Positions 1-8,581 of a DNA stretch of 48,513 bases are shown here, piece after piece. How positions within the stretch are numbered: position 1 is the first letter of the stretch; the number at the start of each line of letters is the position of its first letter. Origin of the DNA: Desulfarculaceae bacterium (GTDB lineage Bacteria; Desulfobacterota; Desulfarculia; Desulfarculales; Desulfarculaceae); the NCBI GenBank assembly GCA_027067385.1, contig JAMOVV010000058.1, positions 1 through 48,513 on the forward strand. Reading direction: 5' to 3'. Below the pieces are notes generated by a model that worked only from the letters and a program-made list of their open reading frames with translations, was not told where the DNA came from and searched no databases. The translations under genes and the position numbers were made by a program.

Positions 1-249
1 GGTGTCGTAGACCGACTGCTGGCCCAGCCGGTTCTGGAACTCCTGGCTGCGCAGGAATATCTCGGTGAGCCAGCCCACCGAATGGCGGGGCCGGGCGGCG
101 AAGTTCCAATGGGTGAGCCAGCCCTCGGGGTCGGGGGGGCGGTTGAAGAAGATGCGGTAGCCGAAGTACAGGTCCACCAGGTTCATATGCCGGCGGCCGA
201 AGATGAGCTGGAGTATCTTCAAGACCAATAGTTGGAATTTTTTCTTCAA
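1..249 (-). CDS. DUF4214-like protein, N-terminal part (truncated by window edge)
   Basis: Only the first 83 codons of a minus-strand gene are visible; it runs off the left edge with no stop. The visible protein has a basic hydrophobic N-terminus (KKKFQLLVLKILQLIFGRR), then a segment with the DUF4214 pattern: a LYFGYRIFFNRPPDPEGW core and a later RSQEF. DUF4214 modules are known at the N-termini of surface-glycan enzymes and secreted proteins; their function is unclear. The start is chosen as TTG at 249, which has AGGG about 8 bases upstream; the ATG at 186 has no ribosome site and would cut into the module. The gene is divergent from the polysaccharide exporter. The gene at 2558-3625 carries the same kind of module, so this one probably belongs to the same glycan cluster. 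The function beyond the module cannot be seen. Confidence 0.6.
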   Translation of the reverse strand, partial: MKKKFQLLVLKILQLIFGRRHMNLVDLYFGYRIFFNRPPDPEGWLTHWNFAARPRHSVGWLTEIFLRSQEFQNRLGQQSVYDT

Positions 250-432
250 CGCCTGATCCCTAGTCCTGGGTTGGTGGGTGATCGCGCCGCCTCCTTTGTA
301 CCTGAACCACCTGTAGTAAGCAAGTTCGGCGGCCGCCGGGGCCCCGGCCGGCTGCTGGCCCATGTGTTATATTTAGACCGGATAACCGGACCGGCCGAGT
401 CCAAGGCGCGCCGCGGCCGGCCATAGCCGGGG

Positions 433-461
433 TTGACGCCGCGGACAAAGCGGGCTACAAA
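433..461 (+). promoter_or_regulatory. Sigma70-type promoter for the polysaccharide export operon
   Basis: TTGACG (433-438) and TACAAA (456-461) are separated by exactly 17 bases and lie about 60 bases before the wzm start at 523. Both hexamers are close to consensus, which is uncommon in this GC-rich DNA. The rest of 250-522 shows no gene; it is the divergent intergenic region between the DUF4214 gene and wzm. Confidence 0.55.
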
Positions 462-522
462 TTGCCAGCCGCCGCGGGGTCGGCGGGATTGTTCAGTATT
501 GATCGAGGGTTCGGGAACGAAG

Positions 523-1314
523 ATGCGCGTGGTCCAACATCTGGCCGATCTGTACCGCCACCGCGCCCTGGTGTGGGCCCTGGTGGGGCGCGAGCTGAAA
601 GGGCGCTACCGCGGCTCGGCCATGGGCTTCTTGTGGACCTTTCTCAACCCCTTGATGATGCTGGCGGTCTATGCCCTGGTCTTCAAGTTCTACTTCAAGA
701 TCAACATGGAGAACTATACCGTCTACATGTTCACCGGGCTCTTGCCCTGGGTGTTTTTCTCCCAGGCGCTCATCGGCGGGGCCGGGGCCATCACCAACGG
801 TCGGGCCCTGGTGACCAAGGTGGCCTTTCCCCAACAGGTGCTGCCGGCGGTGCAGGTGGCGGCCAACTTCATCAACTACCTGCTGAGCCTGCCCATACTC
901 ATCGGCTTCCTCCTGGCCTGGGGAGTGCCGCTCACCCCGGCCCTGGCGGCCTTCCCCCTGGTGGCCGCCCTGCACCTCCTGTTCATCTACGCCTGCGTGC
1001 TGCTGCTGGCCACGGCCAACGTGTACCTGCGCGACACCCAGCACATCCTGGGTAACCTGATGCAACTGTGGTTCTTCCTCACCCCCATCTTCTACCCCAT
1101 GTGGTTTTTGGCCAAGGTGCCGGCGGTTCTAGCCATCCCGGTGCGTCTCAACCCGGCCACCCACTTCACCCTGGCCTACCACCGCATCTTCTTCGAGGGC
1201 GCCTGGCCCCGCTGGGACCACCTGGCCATAATCGGCGGCCTGTCGCTGCTGCTGTTGTGGCTGGCCGTGGCGGTTTTCGAGTCCCGCAAGGACTTTTTCG
1301 CGGAGCGCGTATGA
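523..1314 (+). CDS. wzm: Polysaccharide/O-antigen ABC transporter permease (Wzm type)
   Basis: A 263-residue inner-membrane protein of the ABC-2 / Wzm-TagG family, which forms the channel that moves a finished lipid-linked polysaccharide to the periplasm. The N-terminal cytoplasmic helix has the family signature LVGRELKGRYRGSAMGFLW, followed by about six hydrophobic segments. The late FFLTPIFYP motif and the C-terminal FESRKDFFAERV tail are also typical. The ATG at 523 is chosen because the family homology starts there; longer in-frame extension upstream would read through the promoter. Its stop overlaps the ATG of the ATPase gene (ATGA), so the two subunits are translationally coupled. First gene of the exporter and glycosyltransferase operon. 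Confidence 0.93.
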   Translation: MRVVQHLADLYRHRALVWALVGRELKGRYRGSAMGFLWTFLNPLMMLAVYALVFKFYFKINMENYTVYMFTGLLPWVFFSQALIGGAGAITNGRALVTKVAFPQQVLPAVQVAANFINYLLSLPILIGFLLAWGVPLTPALAAFPLVAALHLLFIYACVLLLATANVYLRDTQHILGNLMQLWFFLTPIFYPMWFLAKVPAVLAIPVRLNPATHFTLAYHRIFFEGAWPRWDHLAIIGGLSLLLLWLAVAVFESRKDFFAERV

Positions 1315-2558
1315 GCCGCCGGACGAGTATAGAGGTGCGCGGCGTGGTGAAGCGCTTTGCCCGCGACTTCATGGAGGGTGGCCCGGCCGCCTCGTGGAAG
1401 TCGCTGCTGGCCCGGGCCGCGGGCCGCGGCGGCCGCCGCGACGTGATCACGGTGCTCGACGGCATCGACCTGGCGGTTCAGCGAGGCACCACCCTGGCGC
1501 TCATCGGCCAAAACGGCTGCGGCAAGTCCACCCTGCTCAAGATCATTGCCGGCATCTACCGTCCCGACCAGGGCCAGGTGCGGGTGGAGGGCCGGCTCAG
1601 CAGCCTCATCGAGCTGGGCACCGGCTTCCACCCCGAGTTCACCGGGCGCGAGAACGTGTACCTAAACGGCGCCATCCTGGGCCTGGACAAGGCCGAGATC
1701 GCCGAGCGCTTCGAGGCCATCGCCGCCTACTCCGGCCTGGGCGAATACATCGACGCGCCGGTGAAGACCTATTCCTCGGGCATGTACGTGCGCCTGGGTT
1801 TCAGCGTGGCGGTGAACGTGGACCCGGAGGTGCTGTTAGTGGACGAGGTCCTGGCCGTGGGCGACGAGGCCTTTGTGCGCAAATGCGAAGACAAGATCCA
1901 CCAACTGCGCCGCGCCGGGGTGACCATCTGCCTGGTCTCGCACAACCTGGGTCTGGTGGAGCGCTTTGCCGACGAGGTGGTGTGGCTCGACGGCGGCTGC
2001 CTGGCCGCCCGCGGCCAGCCCCGCCGGGTCATCGACGCCTACCTGGAAAAAGTGGCCGCCAGCGAGGACAGCATCCGCCGCCAGTCCTGCGCCCAAGCCG
2101 ACATAGACGGCCAGCAGCGCTGGGGCAGCGGCGAGGTGCAGATCACCGCGGTGCGCACCACCGACGCCGGGGGAGGGGAGCGGGCGGTGTTTAGCACCGG
2201 CGAGGCCATGACCGTGGAGATGGACTACCAGGCCGACGGCGCCCCGCGCGACCTGGTCTTCGGGGTGGCCATCCACAACGCCGCCGGGGTGCTGTGCTTT
2301 GGCAGCAACACCAAGATCGACCGGGCCGAACTGCCAGAGTTTCCCTCCCGGGGCACGGTGCGCCTGGCCTGCTCCCGCCTGGACCTGGTGCCGGGCACCT
2401 ATTTCCTGGACGTGGCGGTGGTCTCCACCCTGGACACGCCCTATGATTATCGCCGGCGGGTGGCCAGCTTCGCGGTGCGCAGCCCGGTGGCCGACGACGG
2501 GGTGTACCGGCCGCCGCACACCTGGAGCCTGGCGGCCCGCGACGAGGGAGGTGAGTGA
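1311..2558 (+). CDS. wzt: Polysaccharide ABC transporter ATP-binding protein with C-terminal carbohydrate-binding domain (Wzt type)
   Basis: A 415-residue ATPase that drives Wzm. Visible motifs are Walker A GQNGCGKST (about 66-74), the signature YSSGMYVRL (about 154-162), Walker B LLVDE (about 175-179) and the switch histidine in LVSHN (about 211). The ATPase ends near residue 245; the remaining roughly 165 residues form a beta-rich extension of the Wzt C-terminal type. In E. coli O8/O9a-like systems this domain binds the modified non-reducing end of the O-chain, so export is coupled to chain termination. Its presence here, with a methyltransferase two genes downstream, suggests a capped polymer (inference). 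It overlaps wzm by 4 bases and the next gene by 1 base. Confidence 0.93.
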   Translation: MSRRTSIEVRGVVKRFARDFMEGGPAASWKSLLARAAGRGGRRDVITVLDGIDLAVQRGTTLALIGQNGCGKSTLLKIIAGIYRPDQGQVRVEGRLSSLIELGTGFHPEFTGRENVYLNGAILGLDKAEIAERFEAIAAYSGLGEYIDAPVKTYSSGMYVRLGFSVAVNVDPEVLLVDEVLAVGDEAFVRKCEDKIHQLRRAGVTICLVSHNLGLVERFADEVVWLDGGCLAARGQPRRVIDAYLEKVAASEDSIRRQSCAQADIDGQQRWGSGEVQITAVRTTDAGGGERAVFSTGEAMTVEMDYQADGAPRDLVFGVAIHNAAGVLCFGSNTKIDRAELPEFPSRGTVRLACSRLDLVPGTYFLDVAVVSTLDTPYDYRRRVASFAVRSPVADDGVYRPPHTWSLAARDEGGE

Positions 2559-3625
2559 TGCTAAGGCGTCTGCTGCGAAAGCTGGCCGGCGGGCCGGGCG
2601 GCCTGGGCCTGGGGCCGGTGGACGACCGCCTCTTCGTGGCCCTGGCCTACCATATGATATTGGGCCGGCCGCCCGACCCCAAGGGGCAGGCCCGCTACAC
2701 CGCCGAGCTGGCCGCCGGGGACATGAGCCGGCGCAACCTGTTGGACCTGCTCATGGCCAGCGACGAGGCCCGCCACCTGGGCGACCGCCCGGTGGGCCAG
2801 CGCCTGGCCGCCCTGGAGGACAACCTGGCCAACCTGCTCAAGCGCCGCTACGCGGCGGTGGCCGCGGCTGGCGATCCCGCCGCCCGGCTGCGCTCCCACG
2901 AGTTCAAGGTGCATAGCCAACACGGCGAGGACGGCATCCTGCTCTACCTGTTTTCCCTGGTGGGGGCGGCCACCCACCAGGTGGTGGAGTTCGGCATCGA
3001 GGACGGGCGCGAGTGCAACGCGGCCAACCTCATCATCAACTTCGGCTGGCGCGGCCTGCTGATGGACTGCGTGCCCGAAAACGTGGAGGCGGCCCAGCGC
3101 TACTACGCCCAGCGCCTGGGTCCCGCGGCCGACCGGGTCGCCATCGACCTGCAACAGGTGAGCCCGGAGAACATCGACCAACTGCTGGCCGCCCGCGGCC
3201 TGGCCGGCGAGATCGACCTGTTGTCCATCGACATCGACGGCAACGACTACTGGGTCTTTGAGGCCATCAGCCAGGTGGAGCCCCGGGTAGTGGTGATCGA
3301 GTACAACGCCTCGCTGGGGCCCCGGCGCGCGGCCGCGGTGCGCCCGGCGCCGGACTTCAACCGTTTCGCCTGCCACCCCAGCGGCTACTACCACGGCGCC
3401 TCCCTGGCGGCCATGGCCAAGCTGGGCCGTCAAAAGGGTTACGCCCTGGTGGGCTGCGACTCCTCGGGGGCCAACGCCTTCTTGGTGCGGCGCGACTTGT
3501 TGAGCGACCAGTTGCCCGAGCAGGAGCCAGCCGCTTGTTTTTATCCCCACCGCCGGCGCACCGCGGCCGAGCCGCTTGAGCAGCAGATGCGCCTTACCGC
3601 GGAGATGGATTTTATCGAGGTGTGA
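2558..3625 (+). CDS. DUF4214-like plus FkbM-like protein, surface-glycan cluster
   Basis: A 355-residue protein of two parts. Residues about 20-75 look like a DUF4214 module (LAYHMILGRPPDPKG core, then LLMASDEARHL). Residues about 110-320 resemble a Rossmann methyltransferase of FkbM type: VEFGIEDGRECNAANLI in the nucleotide-binding position, LLMDCVPEN, and LLSIDIDGNDYWVFEAI resembling the FkbM acidic motif. The glycine-rich motif I is not canonical, so activity is uncertain. The start is ATG 2558, sharing one base with the wzt stop (TGATG) and preceded by GGGAGG. By position it probably modifies the exported glycan. It could also be a non-catalytic relative. Confidence 0.7.
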   Translation: MLRRLLRKLAGGPGGLGLGPVDDRLFVALAYHMILGRPPDPKGQARYTAELAAGDMSRRNLLDLLMASDEARHLGDRPVGQRLAALEDNLANLLKRRYAAVAAAGDPAARLRSHEFKVHSQHGEDGILLYLFSLVGAATHQVVEFGIEDGRECNAANLIINFGWRGLLMDCVPENVEAAQRYYAQRLGPAADRVAIDLQQVSPENIDQLLAARGLAGEIDLLSIDIDGNDYWVFEAISQVEPRVVVIEYNASLGPRRAAAVRPAPDFNRFACHPSGYYHGASLAAMAKLGRQKGYALVGCDSSGANAFLVRRDLLSDQLPEQEPAACFYPHRRRTAAEPLEQQMRLTAEMDFIEV

Positions 3626-3667
3626 GAGCCGTTGCCGCCGGCCGCACCGGTGGTTTCTGGAGAGGCC

Positions 3668-4951
3668 ATGAGTAGCCAGGACAAAGACAACCGCCCCCCG
3701 GACATCGAGGCCCTGCTGGCCGAGGTGGACCGCCGGGTGGCCGAAAAAACCGCCCAGGGGCTCTACGACCCGGCCGAGGTGCGCCGGGTGGAGGAAGAGG
3801 CGCTGAGCTTGGCCGAGGCGTCCCAGGACTCCTCGGCCGCCGAGCTGGCCTACCGCGCGGCCCAGTTGCAGGAGCTGTGGGACACCACCGTCTGCGGGGT
3901 GAGCACCCACCGCACCGGCCTGGCGGGGAGGCTGGTGGCCGGGGCCAAGCGCCTGCTGCACCGTATCACCAAGCCCTACGTGAACCTGGTGTTGGCCCGC
4001 CAGGTGCTTTTCAACGCCGAGGTGATCAAGCTGCTGTCAGTGCTCTCGGCCAACTACTCGGACTTGCGCTACCAGTTGGGCAGCGAGCTCACCGAGACCA
4101 AGCGCAGCGCCGAGGCGCGCCTATCGGCCCTGGAGCGCCAGGCCGGGGCCGGCCACGCCCGCCTGGAAAACCTCTTGGCCGGCCTGCAGGAGACGCTGCG
4201 AGACCGAGCGGAGGCGGACTCGCCAGCGGCCCGGGCGGCCCTGGAGGAGGCCCGCGACGCGGCCCGCGGCGCGGCCTACCTGGCCTTCGAGGACCTGCAC
4301 CGGGGCTCGCGCGATGAGATCAAGGCGCGGCAGAGGCCCCTGCTGGAGCACCTGGCCGGCGCGGTGGGCCCCGGGGCCCCGCTGCTGGATATCGGCTGCG
4401 GCCGGGGCGAGTTCCTGGAGCTGGCCGCCGAGGCCGGCCTGCCGGCAATGGGGGTGGACCGCAACCCGGAGATGGCCGCCCACTGCCGCGAGCGGGGCCT
4501 GGAGGCCCACGCCGGCGAGGCCCTGGCTTACCTGCGCGGGTTGGACGACGAGAGCCTAGGCGGCATCATGCTGTCGCAGATCATCGAGCACCTGGAGCCC
4601 GACTACCTGGTGGAGCTGGTGGCCGCCTGCGCGGCCAAGCTCAAAGAGGGTGGGGTGCTCTTGGCCGAGACCATCAACCCCCAGTGCCTCAGCACTTTGG
4701 CCAGCGCCTTTTACCTGGACATCACCCACCGCAACCCCATCCACCCCGAGGCGGCCCGTTTCCTGTGGCGCTGGGCCGGCCTGGGCGAGGTGGTGATCAT
4801 CAACCGCTCGCCGGTGCCGGCCGAGGGCCGCCTGGAGCCCTACCAGGGCTCGGGCCAGGGAGCCATGATCGACGCCTTCAACCGCAACGTCACCCGGCTC
4901 AACCAACTGCTGTTCAGCCACCAGGAGTACGTGGTGAAAGGCAGGAAGTAA
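3668..4951 (+). CDS. SAM-dependent methyltransferase with long helical N-terminus, possible O-chain terminator
   Basis: A 427-residue protein. The C-terminal half is a class I methyltransferase with motif I LLDIGCGRGEF at about 238-248, an acidic residue in MGVDRNPEM, and LSQIIEHLEPDYL typical of the UbiE/Methyltransf_11 fold. The first roughly 225 residues are mostly charged helix, including a stretch rich in E/A/R/L (about 135-215) likely to form a coiled coil. In WbdD of E. coli O8/O9a a methyltransferase caps the polymer and a coiled coil sets chain length; domain order differs here and no kinase domain is visible, so the parallel is inference. GGAGAGG precedes ATG 3668. It sits between the exporter and the glycosyltransferases. 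Confidence 0.8.
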   Translation: MSSQDKDNRPPDIEALLAEVDRRVAEKTAQGLYDPAEVRRVEEEALSLAEASQDSSAAELAYRAAQLQELWDTTVCGVSTHRTGLAGRLVAGAKRLLHRITKPYVNLVLARQVLFNAEVIKLLSVLSANYSDLRYQLGSELTETKRSAEARLSALERQAGAGHARLENLLAGLQETLRDRAEADSPAARAALEEARDAARGAAYLAFEDLHRGSRDEIKARQRPLLEHLAGAVGPGAPLLDIGCGRGEFLELAAEAGLPAMGVDRNPEMAAHCRERGLEAHAGEALAYLRGLDDESLGGIMLSQIIEHLEPDYLVELVAACAAKLKEGGVLLAETINPQCLSTLASAFYLDITHRNPIHPEAARFLWRWAGLGEVVIINRSPVPAEGRLEPYQGSGQGAMIDAFNRNVTRLNQLLFSHQEYVVKGRK

Positions 4952-4954
4952 AGC

Positions 4955-7900
4955 GTGGCCTCCGGCGACCAGCAGGGCCTGGGGGCCACCTTTGTGCTGC
5001 CCTGGTACGGCCAGGGCATCCCCGGCGGGGCCGAGGCCGCCGCCCGCCAACTCATGGCCCACCTGGCCGCGGCCGGGGTGCGGGTGCGGGTGCTGGCCAC
5101 CTGGCTAAAGGGTCTGGGTACCGACTGGGACAGCGACCACTTCGAGCCCGGTCCCAGCCAGGACGGCGGCATCGCGGTGCACCGTTTTCCCACCGCGGCC
5201 CGCGACCGCTCCCGGCACAACGCCCTGGGCCAGCGCATCCGGCACCAGGAGGTGCTCAGCGCCCAGGAGGAACACGACTACTTCGCCCACATGGCCCACA
5301 GCCCGGAGCTGCTGCAATACCTGGCCGAGCACCCCGAGCAGGGTCCCTTTTTCTTCATCCCCTATATCTTCACCACCTCGGTGTGGGGGCCGCTGGTCCA
5401 CCCGGATCGCTCGGTACTCATCCCCTGCCTGCACGACGAGGGTCACGCCCGGCTCAAGGCGGTGCGCCGGGCCATGGAGAGCTGCCGCGCCCTGGCCTTC
5501 AACTCCCCGGCCGAGCGGGACCTGGCCCGCCGGCTCTACAGCCTGGACCAGGCCGACTGCCGGGTCATGGGCCTGGGGGTGGAGACCGACTGGCGCGGCG
5601 ACGCGGCCCGCTTCCGCCAGGCCCACGGTATCGACGCTCCCTTTATCCTCTACGCCGGCCGCAAGGACGCCGGCAAGAACGTGCCCCTGCTGGTGGACTA
5701 TTTCCTGCGCTACGTGGCCGGCGCCGCGTCGCCGCCGGGGCTCAAGCTGGTGCTCATGGGCAACCTGGAGGCCCCCATCCCGCCCGGCGGCCGGCAGCAC
5801 GTCATCGACCTGGGCTACCTGCCGGTGCAGGACAAGTACGACGCCTACGCCGCGGCCCAGGTGCTGGTGCAGCCGTCGTTCAACGAGAGCTTCTCGCTGG
5901 TGATCATGGAGGCCTGGTTGGCCGGCACCCCGGTGCTGGTCAACCGCGACTGCGCGGTGACCCGGGGCCACGTGCTGAGCGCCGGCGGCGGCCTGGTCTT
6001 CAGCGACTTCCCCCATTTTGCCGAGGCCCTGGAGTTGCTGCTCAGCCGGCCCGAGACCGCCGCCGAGCTGGCCGCCGCCGGGGCGCGCTACGTGCGGGCC
6101 AACTACACCTGGCCGCAAGTGACCCAGCGCTACCTGGATCTGATCCGCCAGGTGAGCGACGAGACGCAGACCGAGCCGGCCACCGCCCGCCGCGGCCCTG
6201 CGCCGCCGCCGCCGCGCCCGCGTTACCGGCTGCCCCGCGCCGGCCGCCCCGGCCTGCGGGCCACCTTTGTCACTCCCTGGTACGGGGCCGCTATCCCCGG
6301 TGGGGCCGAGGCCGAGGCCCGCCGCACCGCCCAGTGCCTGGCCGCCGCCGGGGTGGAAGTGCGGGTGCTCACCACCGACCTGGCCGGCCTGGGCAGCGAC
6401 TGGTCGGCCAACCGCCTGCCGCTGGGCGATAGCGTGGAAGACGGCGTGATGGTGCGGCGCTTTGCGGCCGCGGGGCGCAACCACCAGCGCTTCAGCCTGC
6501 TCAACCTGCGGGTCATGGCCGGCGAGACCCTGGGTCCCCGCGAGGAGCAGGAATTCTTCGCCAACCTGGTGCCGTGCCCCGAGCTGTTGGACTACATCCG
6601 CCGGCACCCCGAGCTGGGGCCGTTTTTCTTCATCCCCTACATGTTCACCTCCTCGGTGTGGGGGCCGCTGATCCACCCGGAACGTTCGGTGATCATCCCC
6701 TGCCTGCACGACGAGGGCTACGCCCGCCTGGCCGCGGTGCGCCGCGCCTTTGAGGCCAGCCGGGCCCTGGTTTTCCACGTGCCCGAGGAGATGGCGGTGG
6801 CCGCCGCCCTCTGCGACCTGGGGGCCACCGAACCCCTGGTCCTGGGCGAGGGGGTGGACCATCTGTGGTCGGCCGACGCGGCGCGCTTTGAACGCCGCTT
6901 TGGCATCGACGGCCCCTTTATCCTCTACGCCGGCCGCAAGGACGCCACCAAGAACATCCCCCTGCTGATGCGCTACTTCCAGCAGTACGTGCAGGAACGC
7001 GGCGGGGCCGACGGCCTCAAGCTGGTGCTCATGGGCAACCTGGCGGCCGATATCCCGGCCGAGGCGCAAGGGTCGGTGGTGGACCTGGGTTTTGTGGAGG
7101 CGCAGGACAAGTACGACGCCTATGCCGCGGCCCAGATGCTGGTGCAGCCGTCGCTCAACGAGAGCTTCTCGCTGGTGATCATGGAGGCCTGGCTGGCCGG
7201 CACCCCGGTGATGGTGCACCAGCGTTGCGCGGTGACCCGGGGGCATGTCATGCGCTGCAGCGGCGGGCTGGTCTTTGGCGACTACCTGCATTTCGCCGAG
7301 GGCTTGGACCTGTTGCGTCAGGACCCCGGGCTGCGCGAGCGGCTGGCCGCCAGCGGCCGGCGCTACGTGCTGGACAACTACACCTGGCCGGTGGTGACCG
7401 GGCGCTACCTGGAGCTGGTGGAGCGCCTTAACCGCGAGATGGCCGGGACCACGCCCACCCCCGAGGCGCCCAAGGCCGAGCCCCGGCCGGCCGGTGGCGC
7501 CGGTCCGGCGGTGCACCAGGTGGTGCCGGAGTTCGCCTTTGGCGACGCCATCGGCGGCGAGACCCTGGCCCTGCGCAAGCTGCTGCGGTCGTGGGGAATA
7601 GCCAGCGAGATATTCGCCAAGACCATCGACCGCCGGCTCGGCGACCAGGTGCGGCCCCTGGAGGCCCTGGACCAGGAGGTGCGGCCGGCGGACGTGGTGC
7701 TGGGCCATTTTTCCATTGGCCACGATTTCTGGGATCGCTTCGCCGCCGCCCCGGGGCGCAAGGTCCTGCGCTACCACAACATCACCCCGGCCCACTTCAT
7801 CGAGCCGGTGCATCCCGAGGTGGCCGCCCGCTGCCGCCGGGGACGCGAGCAACTGGCGGCCCTGGCCCCGGCGGTGGAACTGGGGCTGGCCGACAGCGCC

Positions 7901-8581
7901 TACAACGCGGCCGAGCTGGCCGAGGCCGGCTACCGGGCCTACAGCGAGATGCCCATCCTGCTGGACCTCACCCGTCTGGCCGCGCCGCCCGATCCCCTGG
8001 TGGCCCACCGCTTCGGCCAGGGCGGGCCGGTGGTGCTGCACGTGGGGCGCATGGCTCCCAACAAGAAGATCGAGGACCTGCTCAAGACCCAGTACTGGCT
8101 TAGCCGCCTGGTGCCCGGGGTGCGCCTGCTGCTGGTGGGCAACCACAAGGGCATGGAGCCCTACATGGCTGGCCTGCGCGACCTGATGGCCCGGCTGCGG
8201 GTACCCGGGGTGCACCTGGTGGGCCATGTCTCCAACCCGGCGCTCAACGCCTACTACCAATTGGCCGGGGCCTACCTGTGCCTGTCGGAGCACGAGGGCT
8301 TTTGCGTGCCGCTGATCGAGTCCATGTACTTCGGCCTGCCCATCGTGGCCTACGCCGCCGCCGCGGTGCCCGGCACCCTGGGTGAAGGCGGTATACTGCT
8401 TAAAGACAAGGACCCGGTGACCGTGGCCGAAGTGACCGCCGAGGTGTTGGGCCACCAAGAGCTGGCCCGTGAATTGGCCCAGCGCGGCCGGCGGCGGTTA
8501 AAGGCCTTCCAGCCCGAGGCGGTGCACCAGGTCTTTCGTCGGGTATTGACCCAAAGGCTGGGACTGAAGGTGAGGGACTGA
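4955..8581 (+). CDS. Giant triple-domain glycosyltransferase (three GT4-like modules)
   Basis: A 1208-residue cytoplasmic enzyme with three GT-B/GT4 modules. Module 1 spans about 8-400, module 2 about 433-828 and module 3 about 850-1208, joined by Pro/Ala-rich linkers. Each module has the GT4 E-x7-E motif: NESFSLVIME in modules 1 and 2, and EGFCVPLIE in module 3. Modules 1 and 2 are close copies (both have a PWYG...IPGGAEA start, GPFFFIPY and IPCLHDEG). Module 3 is a distant relative beginning VVPEFAFGDAIGG. Fused GT4 domains are known in polymerising mannosyltransferases such as WbdA, so this protein may build the repeat unit. The GTG start at 4955 follows AGGAAG. It ends in TGATG overlapping the next glycosyltransferase. 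Sugar specificity cannot be read from sequence. Confidence 0.9.
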   Translation: MASGDQQGLGATFVLPWYGQGIPGGAEAAARQLMAHLAAAGVRVRVLATWLKGLGTDWDSDHFEPGPSQDGGIAVHRFPTAARDRSRHNALGQRIRHQEVLSAQEEHDYFAHMAHSPELLQYLAEHPEQGPFFFIPYIFTTSVWGPLVHPDRSVLIPCLHDEGHARLKAVRRAMESCRALAFNSPAERDLARRLYSLDQADCRVMGLGVETDWRGDAARFRQAHGIDAPFILYAGRKDAGKNVPLLVDYFLRYVAGAASPPGLKLVLMGNLEAPIPPGGRQHVIDLGYLPVQDKYDAYAAAQVLVQPSFNESFSLVIMEAWLAGTPVLVNRDCAVTRGHVLSAGGGLVFSDFPHFAEALELLLSRPETAAELAAAGARYVRANYTWPQVTQRYLDLIRQVSDETQTEPATARRGPAPPPPRPRYRLPRAGRPGLRATFVTPWYGAAIPGGAEAEARRTAQCLAAAGVEVRVLTTDLAGLGSDWSANRLPLGDSVEDGVMVRRFAAAGRNHQRFSLLNLRVMAGETLGPREEQEFFANLVPCPELLDYIRRHPELGPFFFIPYMFTSSVWGPLIHPERSVIIPCLHDEGYARLAAVRRAFEASRALVFHVPEEMAVAAALCDLGATEPLVLGEGVDHLWSADAARFERRFGIDGPFILYAGRKDATKNIPLLMRYFQQYVQERGGADGLKLVLMGNLAADIPAEAQGSVVDLGFVEAQDKYDAYAAAQMLVQPSLNESFSLVIMEAWLAGTPVMVHQRCAVTRGHVMRCSGGLVFGDYLHFAEGLDLLRQDPGLRERLAASGRRYVLDNYTWPVVTGRYLELVERLNREMAGTTPTPEAPKAEPRPAGGAGPAVHQVVPEFAFGDAIGGETLALRKLLRSWGIASEIFAKTIDRRLGDQVRPLEALDQEVRPADVVLGHFSIGHDFWDRFAAAPGRKVLRYHNITPAHFIEPVHPEVAARCRRGREQLAALAPAVELGLADSAYNAAELAEAGYRAYSEMPILLDLTRLAAPPDPLVAHRFGQGGPVVLHVGRMAPNKKIEDLLKTQYWLSRLVPGVRLLLVGNHKGMEPYMAGLRDLMARLRVPGVHLVGHVSNPALNAYYQLAGAYLCLSEHEGFCVPLIESMYFGLPIVAYAAAAVPGTLGEGGILLKDKDPVTVAEVTAEVLGHQELARELAQRGRRRLKAFQPEAVHQVFRRVLTQRLGLKVRD

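Noticed and set aside
433..522. Extending wzm upstream to TTG 433
   Set aside because: That TTG is part of the -35 hexamer of a good promoter and the extra 30 residues do not look like the Wzm family.
4684..6432. A 582-codon plus-strand frame across the methyltransferase/glycosyltransferase junction
   Set aside because: It is Pro/Arg/Gly-rich shadow sequence overlapping two well-supported genes.
5105..8458. A 1117-codon open frame on the minus strand opposite the triple glycosyltransferase
   Set aside because: It is rich in His/Gln/Gly with no domain, as expected of the antisense frame of a GC-rich gene. The plus strand has clear GT4 motifs.
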